Assembly (NCBI GenBank): GCA_028287745.1
Contig: JAQBPB010000074.1
Coordinates: 1 to 34,969 of the forward strand
DNA: 34,969 nt
Origin: Chloroflexota bacterium
GTDB taxonomy: Bacteria > Chloroflexota > Chloroflexia > Chloroheliales > Chloroheliaceae
Direction: 5' to 3'
Below, piece after piece: positions 15,562-23,871 of this stretch. The position numbers and the translations under genes are program-made. Position 1 is the stretch's first letter, and every line of letters starts with the position of its first letter. The notes under the pieces are model-generated. The model searched no databases. It was not told the DNA's origin and was given only the letters and a program-made list of their open reading frames with translations.

Positions 15562-17181
15562 ATGTTAAAAACTAATTTTAATCAGACGAGCCGTACCCGG
15601 GGCGGCTTGTATGGCCTGGTAGTCGTAGTCTGGCTGGCGCTGGGCCTCGTTTTGAGCGGCTGCGGTGGAGAAAGCACACCCTTGACCCTGGCTACGGCTA
15701 CTCCCGGCCCTACAACCGCCGCTGCTACCGCGACTACTGCCGCCGCTGCCGTTCCCACAACTGCCGCTGCCACGACCGCCGCTGCCGTTCCCACGACCGC
15801 TGCTGCTACGGCGACTACTGCCACCACGGCTGCGCCTGCCACGACCCGCGCGGCAACAACTGCCGTTGCTGCCACTACGGCGGCTACCGGCACTACTCCG
15901 GCGGCCACAACCGGAAGCGGTACACCGGGCAGCGTCGCGGATAACGTGCCTACGGTTAAGGTTCCGGATTCAGCCCGCCAGGTAGTGAATGCCATCAGCA
16001 AGCAAACCGAGAAAACGCGCAGCCTCACCTTTAAGACACCGGTCGAAACGAATTTTATGACGCGTGCCGACCTGACGAAATACCAGCAAGCCGAGTTTAC
16101 CAAAAACAACCCGCCTGAAAATATCGCCCGTGATGAAAAAATTCTCAAAGTTTTTGGTTTCGCTCCCAAAAACTTTGATTTTGCTAAAACTTACATCGAC
16201 CTGTTAAATGAACAGGTTATCGGGTTTTATGATACCGAAACCAAGAAACTTTATATTATTACCGATACCGACCCCAGCAAAGTAGACCCTTTAGCCAAAT
16301 TTACGGCCGAACACGAATTGACCCACGCTTTGCAGGACCAGTTCTTTGACCTGCAAAATTACAGCCCGACCCGCAAGCCGGAAGATAAAGAGTGGAGTGA
16401 CGACGCCAGTACCGCCAGGCTGGCCCTGATTGAAGGTGACGCGGTCCAATCCCAGTTGAACTGGATATCCGGGGGCAATTTGAGCCAGGCTGAACTGCAA
16501 GAGTTGATAAAAAGCAGCCAGAGCAGCAATAGCAACGTATTGGACAACGCTCCCTTGATATTAAGCGAAGGCTTGCTATTCCCCTATAACGATGGCAACG
16601 TCTTTGTGAAAAGCCTTTACGATAAAGGCGGCTGGGATGCCGTTAATAAAGCTTATACCGATTACCCGCCGAAGTCTACCGCCCAGATTTTGCATCCTAT
16701 TAAATATCAGAACAAGGTTGAGCCGGTTAAAATCAATCTTCCCTCAATAACCGGCATCCTCGGAAGCGGCTGGAAGTCGCTGGATATAAACACCAACGGG
16801 GAACTGGCTGCGCGTATCTGGCTGCAGACCGGGATGTCCAACTTCAAAGACTCTGCCTCTAAAACCGCCGCCTCCAGGGCGGTCAAAGGTTGGGCCGGGG
16901 ACCGCTACGAGGCGGTTGAGAATGCCCAGGGCCAGGTAGGCCTTGTCTGGCGGACTCAGTGGGACAGTGAGGCGGAAGCGACCGATTTCTTTAACGCCGC
17001 TTCGGGCAGCGTTAAAAACCTTTTCGGGGTATCCGGAAACGGCACCGGCACCGACCTTAAAAAGAGCTGGTCCAATGCCGACCAGGATGTTTCCCTCATC
17101 CGCAAGGGCAAGGAAGTGCTGGTCCAGGTCCTGCCAAAAGGCACCGGCGTGGATAAAATAGCGTCCAGCCTGGGTTTCTAA
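15562..17181 (+). CDS. Secreted lipoprotein with HExxH zinc-metallopeptidase motif
   Basis: The 539-aa product begins with a signal sequence ending in the lipobox LSGC (Cys34), so it is a membrane-anchored extracellular lipoprotein. An Ala/Thr-rich linker (about 45-120), encoded by degenerate tandem repeats, precedes the folded part. There, EHELTHALQDQFF gives an HExxH zinc site (His251, Glu252, His255), and EGDA (Glu291) lies 36 residues later, where a gluzincin-type third ligand would be. Nearby IGFYDTETKKLYII is the edge-strand style of such peptidases. I infer a metallopeptidase of unassigned family; activity and substrate are unknown. AGGAG lies 13 nt before the ATG, a long spacing. Confidence 0.8.
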   Translation: MLKTNFNQTSRTRGGLYGLVVVVWLALGLVLSGCGGESTPLTLATATPGPTTAAATATTAAAAVPTTAAATTAAAVPTTAAATATTATTAAPATTRAATTAVAATTAATGTTPAATTGSGTPGSVADNVPTVKVPDSARQVVNAISKQTEKTRSLTFKTPVETNFMTRADLTKYQQAEFTKNNPPENIARDEKILKVFGFAPKNFDFAKTYIDLLNEQVIGFYDTETKKLYIITDTDPSKVDPLAKFTAEHELTHALQDQFFDLQNYSPTRKPEDKEWSDDASTARLALIEGDAVQSQLNWISGGNLSQAELQELIKSSQSSNSNVLDNAPLILSEGLLFPYNDGNVFVKSLYDKGGWDAVNKAYTDYPPKSTAQILHPIKYQNKVEPVKINLPSITGILGSGWKSLDINTNGELAARIWLQTGMSNFKDSASKTAASRAVKGWAGDRYEAVENAQGQVGLVWRTQWDSEAEATDFFNAASGSVKNLFGVSGNGTGTDLKKSWSNADQDVSLIRKGKEVLVQVLPKGTGVDKIASSLGF

Positions 17182-17218
17182 GACCGGGCCGGTTTCAATC
17201 AGGTTTAAGTTTGGAGCA

Positions 17219-17265
17219 ATTGCCCGGCAACATGGGTTCCAACGAGGTGTCAAAAGCCGGGCAAT
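17219..17265 (+). other. Hairpin downstream of the lipoprotein gene
   Basis: ATTGCCCGGC (17219-17228) and GCCGGGCAAT (17256-17265) form a perfect 10-bp stem with a 27-nt loop but no T-run. It may stabilise the mRNA end before the terminator at 17392-17429. Confidence 0.45.
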
Positions 17266-17391
17266 ATAAACCAGCGGGTCGCAGAAAAGGCCCGCAGGCC
17301 TGAACTATTGAAACCTTAACCTGTTGGAAAAGCGCAAGCGTTGGCTTTAAGTTAAAAGTTAGCGGACTTATTGCTTAATGTCATGGACAAC

Positions 17392-17429
17392 AAAAAAAAG
17401 AAGCTGCCAACCTGGCAGCTTCTTTTTTT
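17392..17429. terminator. Bidirectional terminator between convergent lipoprotein genes
   Basis: AAAGAAGCTGCCA and TGGCAGCTTCTTT form a perfect 13-bp stem with an ACC loop, flanked by an A-run on the left and a T-run on the right. It serves the genes ending at 17181 (+) and 17470 (-). Confidence 0.92.
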
Positions 17430-17469
17430 AGCTTATTAGCGGTTTTTACCCTGCTAATTTTCTTCCAGG

Positions 17470-19224
17470 TTATTGAGTAACCGGGAAGTAGATAAAGACC
17501 GTAGTTAAACTTTCTGTATTGGTCTGGCGGGTAGCCGAGCCAATCGAGATAAGTTTGGTCAGTTTGTCGCTGATGGCTTTAAAGGAATCGGCTTCCTTGC
17601 CAGCCGGGATGAGCGGGGTTGCCAGCTTAACGACGGCCTGGATGTCCAGGTAGAAGTAGCCGGTGTTTTCGGTAGGCAGGTTGGCCTTTACTTTGTCGAA
17701 GTTGGCGGCATTGGTGCCGTTAGTAAAGTTCTTGCCGCCGGTAGCCGCTGTAACCAGGCCGGTAGTCGACTCATCACCCAGGCTGAAGAAGGCGTAATTG
17801 CCCGCTATACCCAGGTTAGCGCTGAGCGTGGTGTTGCTGGAAGGGTCCGCGATCTGGGCCGACCGGAAGGTGGTTGAACCAACCGTCTTGTTAGACCACT
17901 TAACCTGGCCCTTGGCATTCTGCTCGATAGCGGTCGCGATTTTATCCAGCTTGGTCTGGGTAGCGGCTTTGTCTGTCGCTTCAGTTACCAGGCCAAAGCC
18001 CACCGGGACAGTTTTGTTAGCTACTTCCGGTGCTACAAATACCGCGTATTCACCGCCAAACAGGCTGACAATATCGTTCTGAACGCTCAAACCGGATTGT
18101 TTTTCGAATTCGCTGATAGACTGATCGAATTCAACCCCGGTGGTGCCACCCATAGATTTAAGGCTGTTGGTGAAAAGATCGTAAACGCTTTTGGCGTCCC
18201 GGCTGTTCATAAAGGCCAGGGTGGTCTCGGGTAAAGCGGTCAGAGCTTTGTTCGGGTTAGCGCCCTTCTTGAGTTGGTCGGCTATCGCGGGGGGAGTCTT
18301 TTCCGGCAAGAAGGTCTGGTAGGAATCCACCCGGAAGCCCTCGGAAGCGGTCGAGAAAGCTAAACCAACGTTGGCGGTATAGTCCAGGTTAGTCGCATTC
18401 AGGCCATCCACGGCGCTCTTGAACTGCGGGTTAGTGGTAACGCTCTTAATGATGGTCTGGTAGTCGATGTAAGTAAAGGCCAGGTTGGCAGCCGGTAACT
18501 TGCTGACTACATTCTTGAACTGAATAGTACTGGAGAGACTCTTGGCAGCCGTCTGGTCTAAAGCGGCTTTCACCAGGGCAGGACCGCCGCCAATGATGAG
18601 CTTGTCTTTGCTCAAACCGGCGACCACACTGGCGATACCCAGGTTAAAGGTGTACAGGGTAGCTTCTTTATAGGTTTCTTTAGTAGGGGCGGGCAGTCCC
18701 GCTCCGGCCAGTTGAGTAGATAGCTTGCCAATAAAGGCATCGGCTTTAGCCTGGTCCTTGACTGTAGCCGCAATCAGGACGGGCACTTCGCTAGCAGTAG
18801 CGGTTCCGGTGCCGGTCGCAAGGTTAATCACGCCATTTACATCGGTTAGACCAATAGCCAGTTCTTCGCCAATCCAGGGTTTAATATCCCCATCATAGGT
18901 TCCAAATTTCGCCAGGGCTAGCAGGTCCATATTCTGAGTTATCAATTTAACTTCAGGAATCTGGGAAAGATATTCGATAATTTTCTGCCAGCTTTTAATC
19001 TGGCCGCTGTTAGTATCAGTGTTTAACGATAGAAAAAAAGTGGTGGTATCCGGGAAATTACCAGCTAAAGTAGTTTTAGCTCCGGTAGCCACACTTAATC
19101 CGGTAGCGTTAGTGGTGCCAGGTGCGGGGGTGGCCGTAGGGGTGTCACCGCAGGCAGCTAACAGTACGCTAAAGGATAATAGTGCTACTACTAGAAAGTT
19201 CCATTTGGATAGGTGTTTGAACAT
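17470..19224 (-). CDS. DUF3352 family lipoprotein
   Basis: A 584-aa lipoprotein with signal peptide and lipobox LAAC (Cys25), a short Thr/Pro/Ala linker, then a long repeat-like body. The start of the body, FPDTTTFFLSLNTDTNSGQIKSWQ, matches the opening of DUF3352 proteins of Cyanobacteria and Chloroflexota, whose function is unknown. Strand-helix patterns recur through the protein (GLSKDKLIIGGGPALVKAAL, LGIAGNYAFFSLGDESTT). The frame could begin at a TTG one codon earlier. GGGAGG lies 7 nt before the ATG at 19222-19224, which I choose. A TATAAT on the minus strand at 19324-19329 may belong to its promoter, but the -35 is poor. Confidence 0.82.
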   Translation of the reverse strand: MFKHLSKWNFLVVALLSFSVLLAACGDTPTATPAPGTTNATGLSVATGAKTTLAGNFPDTTTFFLSLNTDTNSGQIKSWQKIIEYLSQIPEVKLITQNMDLLALAKFGTYDGDIKPWIGEELAIGLTDVNGVINLATGTGTATASEVPVLIAATVKDQAKADAFIGKLSTQLAGAGLPAPTKETYKEATLYTFNLGIASVVAGLSKDKLIIGGGPALVKAALDQTAAKSLSSTIQFKNVVSKLPAANLAFTYIDYQTIIKSVTTNPQFKSAVDGLNATNLDYTANVGLAFSTASEGFRVDSYQTFLPEKTPPAIADQLKKGANPNKALTALPETTLAFMNSRDAKSVYDLFTNSLKSMGGTTGVEFDQSISEFEKQSGLSVQNDIVSLFGGEYAVFVAPEVANKTVPVGFGLVTEATDKAATQTKLDKIATAIEQNAKGQVKWSNKTVGSTTFRSAQIADPSSNTTLSANLGIAGNYAFFSLGDESTTGLVTAATGGKNFTNGTNAANFDKVKANLPTENTGYFYLDIQAVVKLATPLIPAGKEADSFKAISDKLTKLISIGSATRQTNTESLTTVFIYFPVTQ

Positions 19225-19419
19225 CAAAATTCCTCCCTTTACCGTAGCCGAAATTTCAGACTACGGGAGTTTGTTAGCGGGGCCGTGCAATCTTATAAGA
19301 AGACACTCAACTAAATCAGAGCAATTATAACTCTTTGCCTATTAAAAATACGTTAACTATGTCACATTTGTTCCCCTGATTTTGCTTTCAAAGTAAGCCA
19401 ACCCGGAATATGGGATTAT

Positions 19420-19463
19420 AAAAACAAAAAGACAGAGTTAGTTCCAAGAAATCTAACTCTGTC
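19420..19463 (-). terminator. Terminator of the CBS-domain gene
   Basis: On the minus strand, GACAGAGTTAG and CTAACTCTGTC form an 11-bp stem (19431-19463) followed by TTTTTGTTTTT. Confidence 0.9.
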
Positions 19464-19491
19464 CGCGAAGGGAAACTTTATGGGTAAAAGT

Positions 19492-19980
19492 TTAGGCCTG
19501 GCCTTCTGCCTGGATGCTGCGGTCCATATCGGAGGGCTGTGAAATATCCGTAAGGGCGGAACCGGCCTCATCCTGGCTGCCCGGTTCGGTTGCTACATCG
19601 CCCAGGGCCAACATCCCGACCAATTTGCCTTTTTCTACTACCGGCAGGCGCCGGACCTGGTGCTGGCTCATCATCTCGGACGCTTCATCAAGGGTCTGGT
19701 CCGGCCTTACCGTAACCGGCCCGGCCGTCATAACTTCTTTAACCAGAACTTCGTCCGGATTTACGCCATCGGCAGTCACCCGGATAGTAATGTCGCGGTC
19801 GGTTACAATCCCGACCAGTTCCTGGCGGTCAACAACCGGTAACGAACCGACATTCATATCGCGCATCTGGCGGGCGGCTTCACCTATTTTAGTAGAAGGG
19901 CTGACCATATCTACATCGGTTGTCATTACCTCCCGCACTTTGTCGCTGCCTTTAAATGACTTTTTCTTATCGTTAGACAA
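19492..19980 (-). CDS. CBS-pair domain protein
   Basis: The 162-aa cytosolic protein is a tandem CBS (Bateman) module and little else. CBS1 is at ~14-70 (VREVMTTDVDMVSP to VGIVTDRDITIRV). CBS2 is at ~78-134 (VKEVMTAGPVTVRPDQTL to LVGMLALGDVA). Such pairs bind adenine nucleotides (AMP, ATP, SAM) and sense energy state. The C-terminal ~25 residues are acidic and Gly/Ser-rich. The start is TTG at 19978-19980, set by AAGGAG 8 nt upstream; no ATG lies nearby in frame. No effector domain is fused and no obvious partner is adjacent. Confidence 0.92.
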   Translation of the reverse strand: MSNDKKKSFKGSDKVREVMTTDVDMVSPSTKIGEAARQMRDMNVGSLPVVDRQELVGIVTDRDITIRVTADGVNPDEVLVKEVMTAGPVTVRPDQTLDEASEMMSQHQVRRLPVVEKGKLVGMLALGDVATEPGSQDEAGSALTDISQPSDMDRSIQAEGQA

Positions 19981-20048
19981 AACTAAATCTCCTTTCTTAT
20001 ATTATTCCTGGTTCTTGATTAGTTAGAAGCAAAAGCTGTGCCCCCGCG

Positions 20049-20077
20049 TTGAGCCTGAGAAAAGGGCGTGTTACAAT
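20049..20077 (+). promoter_or_regulatory. Candidate promoter of hom
   Basis: TTGAGC (20049-20054) and TACAAT (20072-20077) are 17 bp apart, predicting a start near 20084 and a ~160-nt leader that includes the inverted repeat at 20160-20224. Confidence 0.55.
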
Positions 20078-20159
20078 ACGGACACCAACGCTGTTAACCG
20101 GAGAACGTGACACATGTACCGGGGAGCGGCTATAGTGCCAGCAAAATAAAAACTTTGAG

Positions 20160-20224
20160 GTAAAACGAAGTAAAACGGCTGCTATAACTTAAATAATTTT
20201 GCCGTTACTCGTTTTACGTTTTAC
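20160..20224. repeat. Inverted repeat of GTAAAACG words in the hom leader
   Basis: GTAAAACGAAGTAAAACGGC (20160-20179) mirrors GCCGTTACTCGTTTTACGTTTTAC (20201-20224, shown as separate words GCCGTTACTCG and TTTTACGTTTTAC). The word structure (AACGG, GTAAAACG) resembles the elements at 22-190 and 12103-12185. It lies within 25 bp of the hom start and could fold in the leader RNA. Confidence 0.5.
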
Positions 20225-20246
20225 GAAAAATGCCAGGAGAAAAAAG

Positions 20247-21395
20247 GTGAGCAATAGCGGGGGAAACCGGGTAGTAGAATTAGTGCAATATGGTTTAGGT
20301 GGGGTTGGACGGGCTTTGTTCGGGTTAGTTACCGAGAATGCCCAGGCGATCTACAACCAGTTAGGGGTTGACTTGCGCTACCGGGCCCTGGTGGATAGCG
20401 GGTCCGTACTGCACCTGGATGAAAATTCGGCCCTTTCACCCCAGCATTTACGCCACCTGGCGGCCGGTCTGCAGGGCACTCCGCCGGAAAGGTTGATTAA
20501 CCAGCAAGGCGCGGTCAAGAAACCCAGCGACCTGGCGGTTCTGGCTACCGAACTCGACCGCTTGCGGAGCGATGACCGGGGCGCCCGGTTAGTCGTAGTT
20601 GACGTGAGTGGGGCCTCTGAAAATATTATGAGCCCGGTGATTACGGCTGCCCTGCGCCAGGGACAGCGGGCCGTGCTGGCGAACAAGCGGCCGCTGTGCG
20701 GCCCAATCCAGGAGTACCGCCAGCTGGTGGCGGCAGCCGGGACTGGCGCAAACCGCCTGCGCTATGAAACAACGGTTGGCGCGGCTTTGCCGGTAATCAG
20801 TACGGTCAACTCTTTGTTGGATGCCCGGGACCGGATTCACCGGGTTAACGGCACTTTTAGCGGCACCCTGGCCTACCTGACCAGCCGCCTGGAAGAGGGC
20901 GTGCCCTACAGCCAGGCCGTCCAGGAAGCTAAAGACAAGGGCTTTACCGAGCCGGACCCGCGTGATGACCTGGGTGGCGTGGACGTGGCCCGCAAGGCTT
21001 TAATTCTCTCACGCTTGCTGGGTAACGACCTGGAACTAAAAGACGTTGAAATCGAACCGCTGTACCCGGTGGAACTGGCTGAACTGGACATTCCGGGCTT
21101 CATGAAGAGTCTGCCCCAGCTGGATGAAGAATACGCCCAGCGGGTGAGTGATGCGGCAGCTGAAGGCAAGGTTTTGCGCTACCTGGCGACAGTTAGCGAA
21201 GGCAAATGCCGGGTTGGCCTGGAAAAGGTCGATAAGGACTCACCTTTTGGCCGCCTCCAGGGCACCAATAATATGATTGTCTTTACAACAAACCGCTACA
21301 ACCAGAGTCCGTTGATTGTACAGGGGCCAGGAGCGGGCGCGGAAATAACCGCCAGCGGCGTACTGTCCGACATCCTCAGTATGGCCCGGAAATAA
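20247..21395 (+). CDS. hom: Homoserine dehydrogenase
   Basis: Reduces aspartate-semialdehyde to homoserine, the branch point to threonine and methionine. The 382-aa protein has the NAD(P)-binding motif YGLGGVGRALF, then YETTVGAALPVI, GTFSGTLAYL, the catalytic-domain signature EPDPRDDLGGVDVARK, and the C-terminal VQGPGAGAEITASGV. That C-terminus is like the dehydrogenase half of ThrA, but there is no aspartokinase half and no ACT domain, so feedback by threonine is not predicted from sequence. The frame extends back to 20199 through an inverted repeat. I start at GTG 20247-20249, because AGGAG (20235-20239) is 7 nt upstream. It is transcribed singly. Confidence 0.93.
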   Translation: MSNSGGNRVVELVQYGLGGVGRALFGLVTENAQAIYNQLGVDLRYRALVDSGSVLHLDENSALSPQHLRHLAAGLQGTPPERLINQQGAVKKPSDLAVLATELDRLRSDDRGARLVVVDVSGASENIMSPVITAALRQGQRAVLANKRPLCGPIQEYRQLVAAAGTGANRLRYETTVGAALPVISTVNSLLDARDRIHRVNGTFSGTLAYLTSRLEEGVPYSQAVQEAKDKGFTEPDPRDDLGGVDVARKALILSRLLGNDLELKDVEIEPLYPVELAELDIPGFMKSLPQLDEEYAQRVSDAAAEGKVLRYLATVSEGKCRVGLEKVDKDSPFGRLQGTNNMIVFTTNRYNQSPLIVQGPGAGAEITASGVLSDILSMARK

Positions 21396-21994
21396 AAGCC
21401 AGTTCCTTTTTGGCCCTGTCTAACCTTTTTCTTTATACAAGAATAGGTTTTGCCGGGCCTTACCCCGGCTTTACCCGGCCGCACCAGGCAACCACCGGTG
21501 AGGCTACTGACCGCCAACCACCAGGCTGCAAGTAACCGCTTCGCTTAAAAGTTAATATTTACCCTGAGGCTGCCCCGGTAACCCGGCCGCAAAAGAGCTT
21601 GCCTTTTATTGCTTGAAAAGTCCGGCCCCGCAAAGCCAGTTTAGGTTACCTGGCCTGAGCCGTCACCAATAAAGTAATAACCCGCATTTTTATTTGCTTA
21701 TCCAAATATAAAAGTTCCCCGTTTGATTGAAAGCAAAGTAATTTTTTGAGATATGGGCCGCTTGACTTTACTTTTTAAGCTTCCGGACTTTTTCTAAAAA
21801 TCTACCTGAGGGGATTTATTAATTAGCTTTAATTGACCAGGAGGTTAATTTTTAGAATAACCAGGGAAATTTCTTTTTCCCCCCAGCCTTTGCCGGGTAT
21901 TCCGGCCAAGTCTATATATCGGCCAAAGTCCTTTATATGAGTCAATATATAGTAGGAATTTTTCAAACCATCCCAGAATCCTACTTATAATCTA
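21396..21994. other. Long AT-rich gene-free region upstream of the zinc microprotein
   Basis: Only non-coding signals are seen. A GCCGGG-CCTTAC-CCCGGC hairpin at 21452-21469 may end hom transcription. Two direct repeats, CGGCCAAGTCTATATAT (21903-21919) and CGGCCAAAGTCCTTTATAT (21920-21938), lie about 60 bp before a strong promoter and could be an operator. No ORF in the region has a ribosome binding site and family-like content. Confidence 0.4.
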
Positions 21995-22022
21995 TTGACT
22001 TTGCTGTCACCTCATATATAAT
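21995..22022 (+). promoter_or_regulatory. Strong promoter of the Cys-rich small protein
   Basis: TTGACT (21995-22000) and perfect TATAAT (22017-22022) are 16 bp apart; the predicted start near 22029 gives a ~47-nt leader. Confidence 0.75.
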
Positions 22023-22075
22023 TCATGCAATAGTAGTACCCAGCCAAAATATTTGCGTTAAGGAGAGTACCAATA

Positions 22076-22294
22076 ATGGTGGGCAACGTTGCGTGTCACA
22101 TTTTTGGTTGCAGTGATCCAGTTGAAGGCCAATGCAAAGGTTATAAGGAACCCTGTGGGCGGTTTTTCTGTAAAGAACACTCCCCAGAGAGCCTTTGTAT
22201 GCGCTGCTACGATAAAATGTGGGAAGAAGCTTTAGAAAGTATTCATTATGCGAGGCCGGGCAGTTTGATCAGTCCCAAACTACCCGGAAATTAG
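22076..22294 (+). CDS. Small Cys-rich, probably zinc-binding protein (B-box-like spacing)
   Basis: A 72-aa protein with seven cysteines and two histidines in its first 45 residues: Cys7, His8, Cys12, Cys20, Cys27, Cys32, His35, Cys41 and Cys44. The pattern allows two zinc sites in cross-brace form, for example Cys7/Cys12/Cys32/His35 and Cys20/Cys27/Cys41/Cys44, similar in spacing to B-box or AN1-type zinc fingers. GRFFCKEHS is typical of such folds. The tail (about 50-72) is short and Pro/Gly-rich. AAGGAG lies 9 nt before the ATG and a near-consensus promoter precedes it, so it is a real, probably well-expressed gene. Function is unknown; protein or nucleic-acid binding is inferred. Confidence 0.8.
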   Translation: MVGNVACHIFGCSDPVEGQCKGYKEPCGRFFCKEHSPESLCMRCYDKMWEEALESIHYARPGSLISPKLPGN

Positions 22295-22486
22295 CGATAA
22301 CGGCGGAGAAACAAAAGCCTCCCAGGAGAGTAGCCCCGGGACTTCTATTTCCGACCTTCAGGCAAAGGTGCCAGGCGAAAATAAAACTTAACTCTCGCCA
22401 GGAGTTTAAGTAAAAGGAGCAGCTCCCCGACAAGCTACCCCTTTCAACGAAAGATCTTATTTTCCCGACCACTTCAAACAAATAAG

Positions 22487-23638
22487 TTAGATGTTTCCCT
22501 TGAGTAATTCACGGGCAATAATTATGCGCTGGATTTCGCTGGTGCCTTCATAAATCCGCATCACCCGTACGTCCCGGTACATCCGCTCAACCGCCAGTTC
22601 CCGCATATAGCCCATGCCGCCATGGACCTGTACCGCCCGGTCAGCCACTCGCCCGACCATCTCGGAGGCGAAAAGCTTGCACATAGAGGCTTCCTTACTG
22701 ACGCGTTCGCCCCGGTCGTGCCGCCAGCAGGCATTAAAAAGCATTTGTTCAGCGGCGTATAGTTCGGTAGCACTATCCGAGAGCATCCATTGAATACCCT
22801 GGTTATCGGCGATGGGCCGCCCAAAAGCCTGGCGGTTCTTGCTCCATTCCACGCTCATTTCCAGCAAGCGGCGGGCTACTCCACAGGCGGAAGCGGCTAC
22901 GTGCAGGCGGCCTTCATCCAGGGTATGCATGGCTACTCTAAAGCCTTCGCCTACCTGGCCCAGCACGGTTTCATCGGCTACAAAGCAATCCTCAAAGACC
23001 AGTTCCCCGTAGACATAGGGTTTGCTGCCCATCGTTTCCAGAATCTGGGCGACCTGAAAGCCGGGCGTGTTGCGTTCGACCAGGAAGGCGACCATCCCGC
23101 CCCGGCCTTTTTTCTCGCGGTCATTGACGGCTATGACCGTGAACAGGTCGGCGTTCAGGGCGTTGGTAATAAAGAGTTTATTGCCATTCAAGAGCCAGCC
23201 GCCCTGGGTCCTGACAGCGCTGGTCTGAATATTGGCGGCATCGCTACCGGCCTGGGGTTCCGATAAAGCGAAAGCCGTCACAATCTCGCCGGAGGCAATC
23301 CGGGGCAGGTACTGTTGTTTTTGCTTTTCATTACCAAAAGCCATCAGGGCGCGTGAGCCTATACCGTTCGCGACGCCCAGTTCGTGGGTAAAGGCCTGGT
23401 GGGCCTGGGCCAATTCCAGCATGATAGAACAATAGGCTAACTGGTTCAGGCCCATTCCGCCGTATTCTTCGGGAATGGTAATACCATAATAGCCCAGTTC
23501 TTTCAGGCGGTTCATGGCTTCTTCAGGAACAGCCCCGGCCTTATCTACCTGGGACTCCATGGGAATCAGGTAATTGCGCACCAGGTCGCGGGTGGCGCTT
23601 TTCATTTCAACGATTTCTTCGGGAAGGGTGTAATCCAT
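22487..23638 (-). CDS. Acyl-CoA dehydrogenase
   Basis: An FAD-dependent acyl-CoA dehydrogenase of 383 aa, doing the first oxidation of fatty-acid or branched-chain acyl-CoA breakdown with electron-transfer flavoprotein as acceptor. Visible motifs are the flavin-contacting segment FALSEPQAGSDAANI, LFITNA, the mid-protein RQAFGRPIADNQGIQ and the C-terminal RIYEGTSEIQRIIIARELL. Glu364 in the last motif is at the position of the catalytic base of short- and medium-chain enzymes. GAGGAG lies 7 nt before the ATG. A TATAAT on the minus strand at 23705-23710 may be its -10, without a good -35. No etf or enoyl-CoA hydratase gene is adjacent, so chain-length specificity is open. Confidence 0.93.
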   Translation of the reverse strand: MDYTLPEEIVEMKSATRDLVRNYLIPMESQVDKAGAVPEEAMNRLKELGYYGITIPEEYGGMGLNQLAYCSIMLELAQAHQAFTHELGVANGIGSRALMAFGNEKQKQQYLPRIASGEIVTAFALSEPQAGSDAANIQTSAVRTQGGWLLNGNKLFITNALNADLFTVIAVNDREKKGRGGMVAFLVERNTPGFQVAQILETMGSKPYVYGELVFEDCFVADETVLGQVGEGFRVAMHTLDEGRLHVAASACGVARRLLEMSVEWSKNRQAFGRPIADNQGIQWMLSDSATELYAAEQMLFNACWRHDRGERVSKEASMCKLFASEMVGRVADRAVQVHGGMGYMRELAVERMYRDVRVMRIYEGTSEIQRIIIARELLKGNI

Positions 23639-23769
23639 TGATTTTCTCCTCGTTGAGTATTCAAATCAGGGTGGTTTTATAGATTTTGTGCTAGAGCTTG
23701 TACCATTATACCCTAATAAAGTCCGGCCATAGAAACCTATTAACATTTTATAGGCTAAGAATTAGTATA

Positions 23770-23804
23770 AAATAAAGAAGATGAAGGCTCGCGACTTCAT
23801 CTTC
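23770..23804 (-). terminator. Terminator of the htrA-type gene
   Basis: On the minus strand, GAAGATGAAG and CTTCATCTTC form a 10-bp stem (23777-23804) followed by TTTATTTTAT. Confidence 0.88.
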
Positions 23805-23871
23805 TGGTAACAGGTTGAATTGGTACAGTTCAGATGCTAGAACTGTGGATAAGGACAGGTGGGCATTAATT

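Noticed and set aside
15711..15910. Tandem repeats that might be a CRISPR or minisatellite
   Set aside because: They are degenerate Ala/Thr codons (AAVPTTAAAT-type units) within the lipoprotein stalk, without regular spacers.
15582..16169. 195-aa antisense frame rich in Ala and Val opposite the HELTH lipoprotein
   Set aside because: It is the reverse-strand shadow of the Ala/Thr-repeat region (GCC/ACC codons read as GGC/GGT-type complements) with no SD and no family-like content.
22412..22432. GGAGCAGCTCC palindrome as terminator of the acyl-CoA dehydrogenase gene
   Set aside because: The stem is only 4-5 bp with almost no loop; too weak to call although a short T-run follows on the minus strand.
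22790..23266. 158-aa plus-strand frame inside the acyl-CoA dehydrogenase gene
   Set aside because: Antisense shadow of a clear enzyme; motifs are on the minus strand.
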